Source of the DNA: a bacterium
GTDB taxonomy: Bacteria > Verrucomicrobiota > Verrucomicrobiae > Limisphaerales > J093
Assembly (NCBI GenBank): GCA_021839785.1
Contig: JAKCAB010000692.1
Location: 1-5,429, forward strand
Length of the DNA: 5,429 nucleotides
Direction: 5' to 3'
The stretch's first letter is position 1. Each line of letters begins with the position of its first letter. The position numbers were made by a program, and so were the translations under genes. The notes beneath the pieces were generated by a model. The model ran no database searches and had not been told where the DNA came from. It worked only from the letters and a program-made list of their open reading frames with translations. Below, one piece after another: positions 5,330 to 5,429 of the stretch.

Positions 5330-5429
5330 CTGACCGCCCGACCGCCTGGCAACGTCGATCCCGCCGAGCCGGCCGCGCACCTGGATTCGCTGCTCGCCGA
5401 ATTGAAGCCGCTTGGCGGCGACGTGCGCC
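5330..5429 (+). CDS. Possible start of a divergent plus-strand gene (partial, start codon unclear)
   Basis: From the in-frame TAG at 5297-5299 the plus frame is open to the window edge. From 5351 it reads NVDPAEPAAHLDSLLAEL, then KPLGGDVR. Its codons end mostly in G or C and the peptide looks like an amphipathic helix followed by a Gly turn, so it appears genuinely coding. There is no ATG or GTG in the open part, and the only TTG (5402) comes late. A CTG at 5330 is used here as a nominal start. The gene would diverge from DUF1015. I do not recognise the family. A chance frame in high-GC DNA, or a base-calling error hiding the start, remain real alternatives. Confidence 0.28.
   Translation, partial: MTARPPGNVDPAEPAAHLDSLLAELKPLGGDVR

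Overview
The window most likely comes from a high-GC member of the Verrucomicrobiota, probably a Pedosphaera/Limisphaerales-like bacterium. The assignment is inferred from gene content, not from a marker search. The clues are a prepilin-like protein ending in an H-X9-DG motif, a Tat-exported Gfo/Idh/MocA oxidoreductase next to a secreted ThuA-domain protein, a DUF1015 protein, start codons without Shine-Dalgarno sequences, and GC-rich intergenic inverted repeats.

Layout: At the left edge, two minus-strand genes lie 29 nt apart. They are a prepilin-like protein (119-958) and, downstream of it, the first 29 codons of a secreted protein (1-89). Just upstream of the prepilin start is a near-consensus sigma-54 (-24/-12) element. 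A second minus-strand unit runs from 3393 down to 1227: a ThuA-domain protein (2650-3393), then a Gfo/Idh/MocA oxidoreductase (1227-2561). It has a plausible sigma-70 promoter at 3433-3461 and a strong intrinsic terminator at 1175-1209. Diverging from it is rpmB (ribosomal protein L28, 3551-3823, plus strand), apparently monocistronic, with its own intrinsic terminator at 3847-3880. A 184-bp stretch full of overlapping inverted repeats follows. A DUF1015 gene (4065-5279, minus) then converges on rpmB. At the right edge, a plus-strand reading frame looks coding but shows no conventional start codon.

How the genes work together: the ThuA/Gfo pair fits extracytoplasmic sugar or glycoside processing through keto intermediates. 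One protein carries a Sec-type signal and the other a Tat signal, so both are expected outside the cytoplasm. The pilin-like gene and its secreted neighbour form a separate envelope unit. rpmB and DUF1015 are housekeeping or unknown-function genes with no visible link to the sugar operon.

I found no tRNA, rRNA, CRISPR array, insertion sequence or phage gene. The best candidates for something unusual are the sigma-54 site at the prepilin start, the structured repeat at 3942-4055, and the DGHHR motif in the DUF1015 protein. I see no convincing evidence for a wholly new multi-gene system here.
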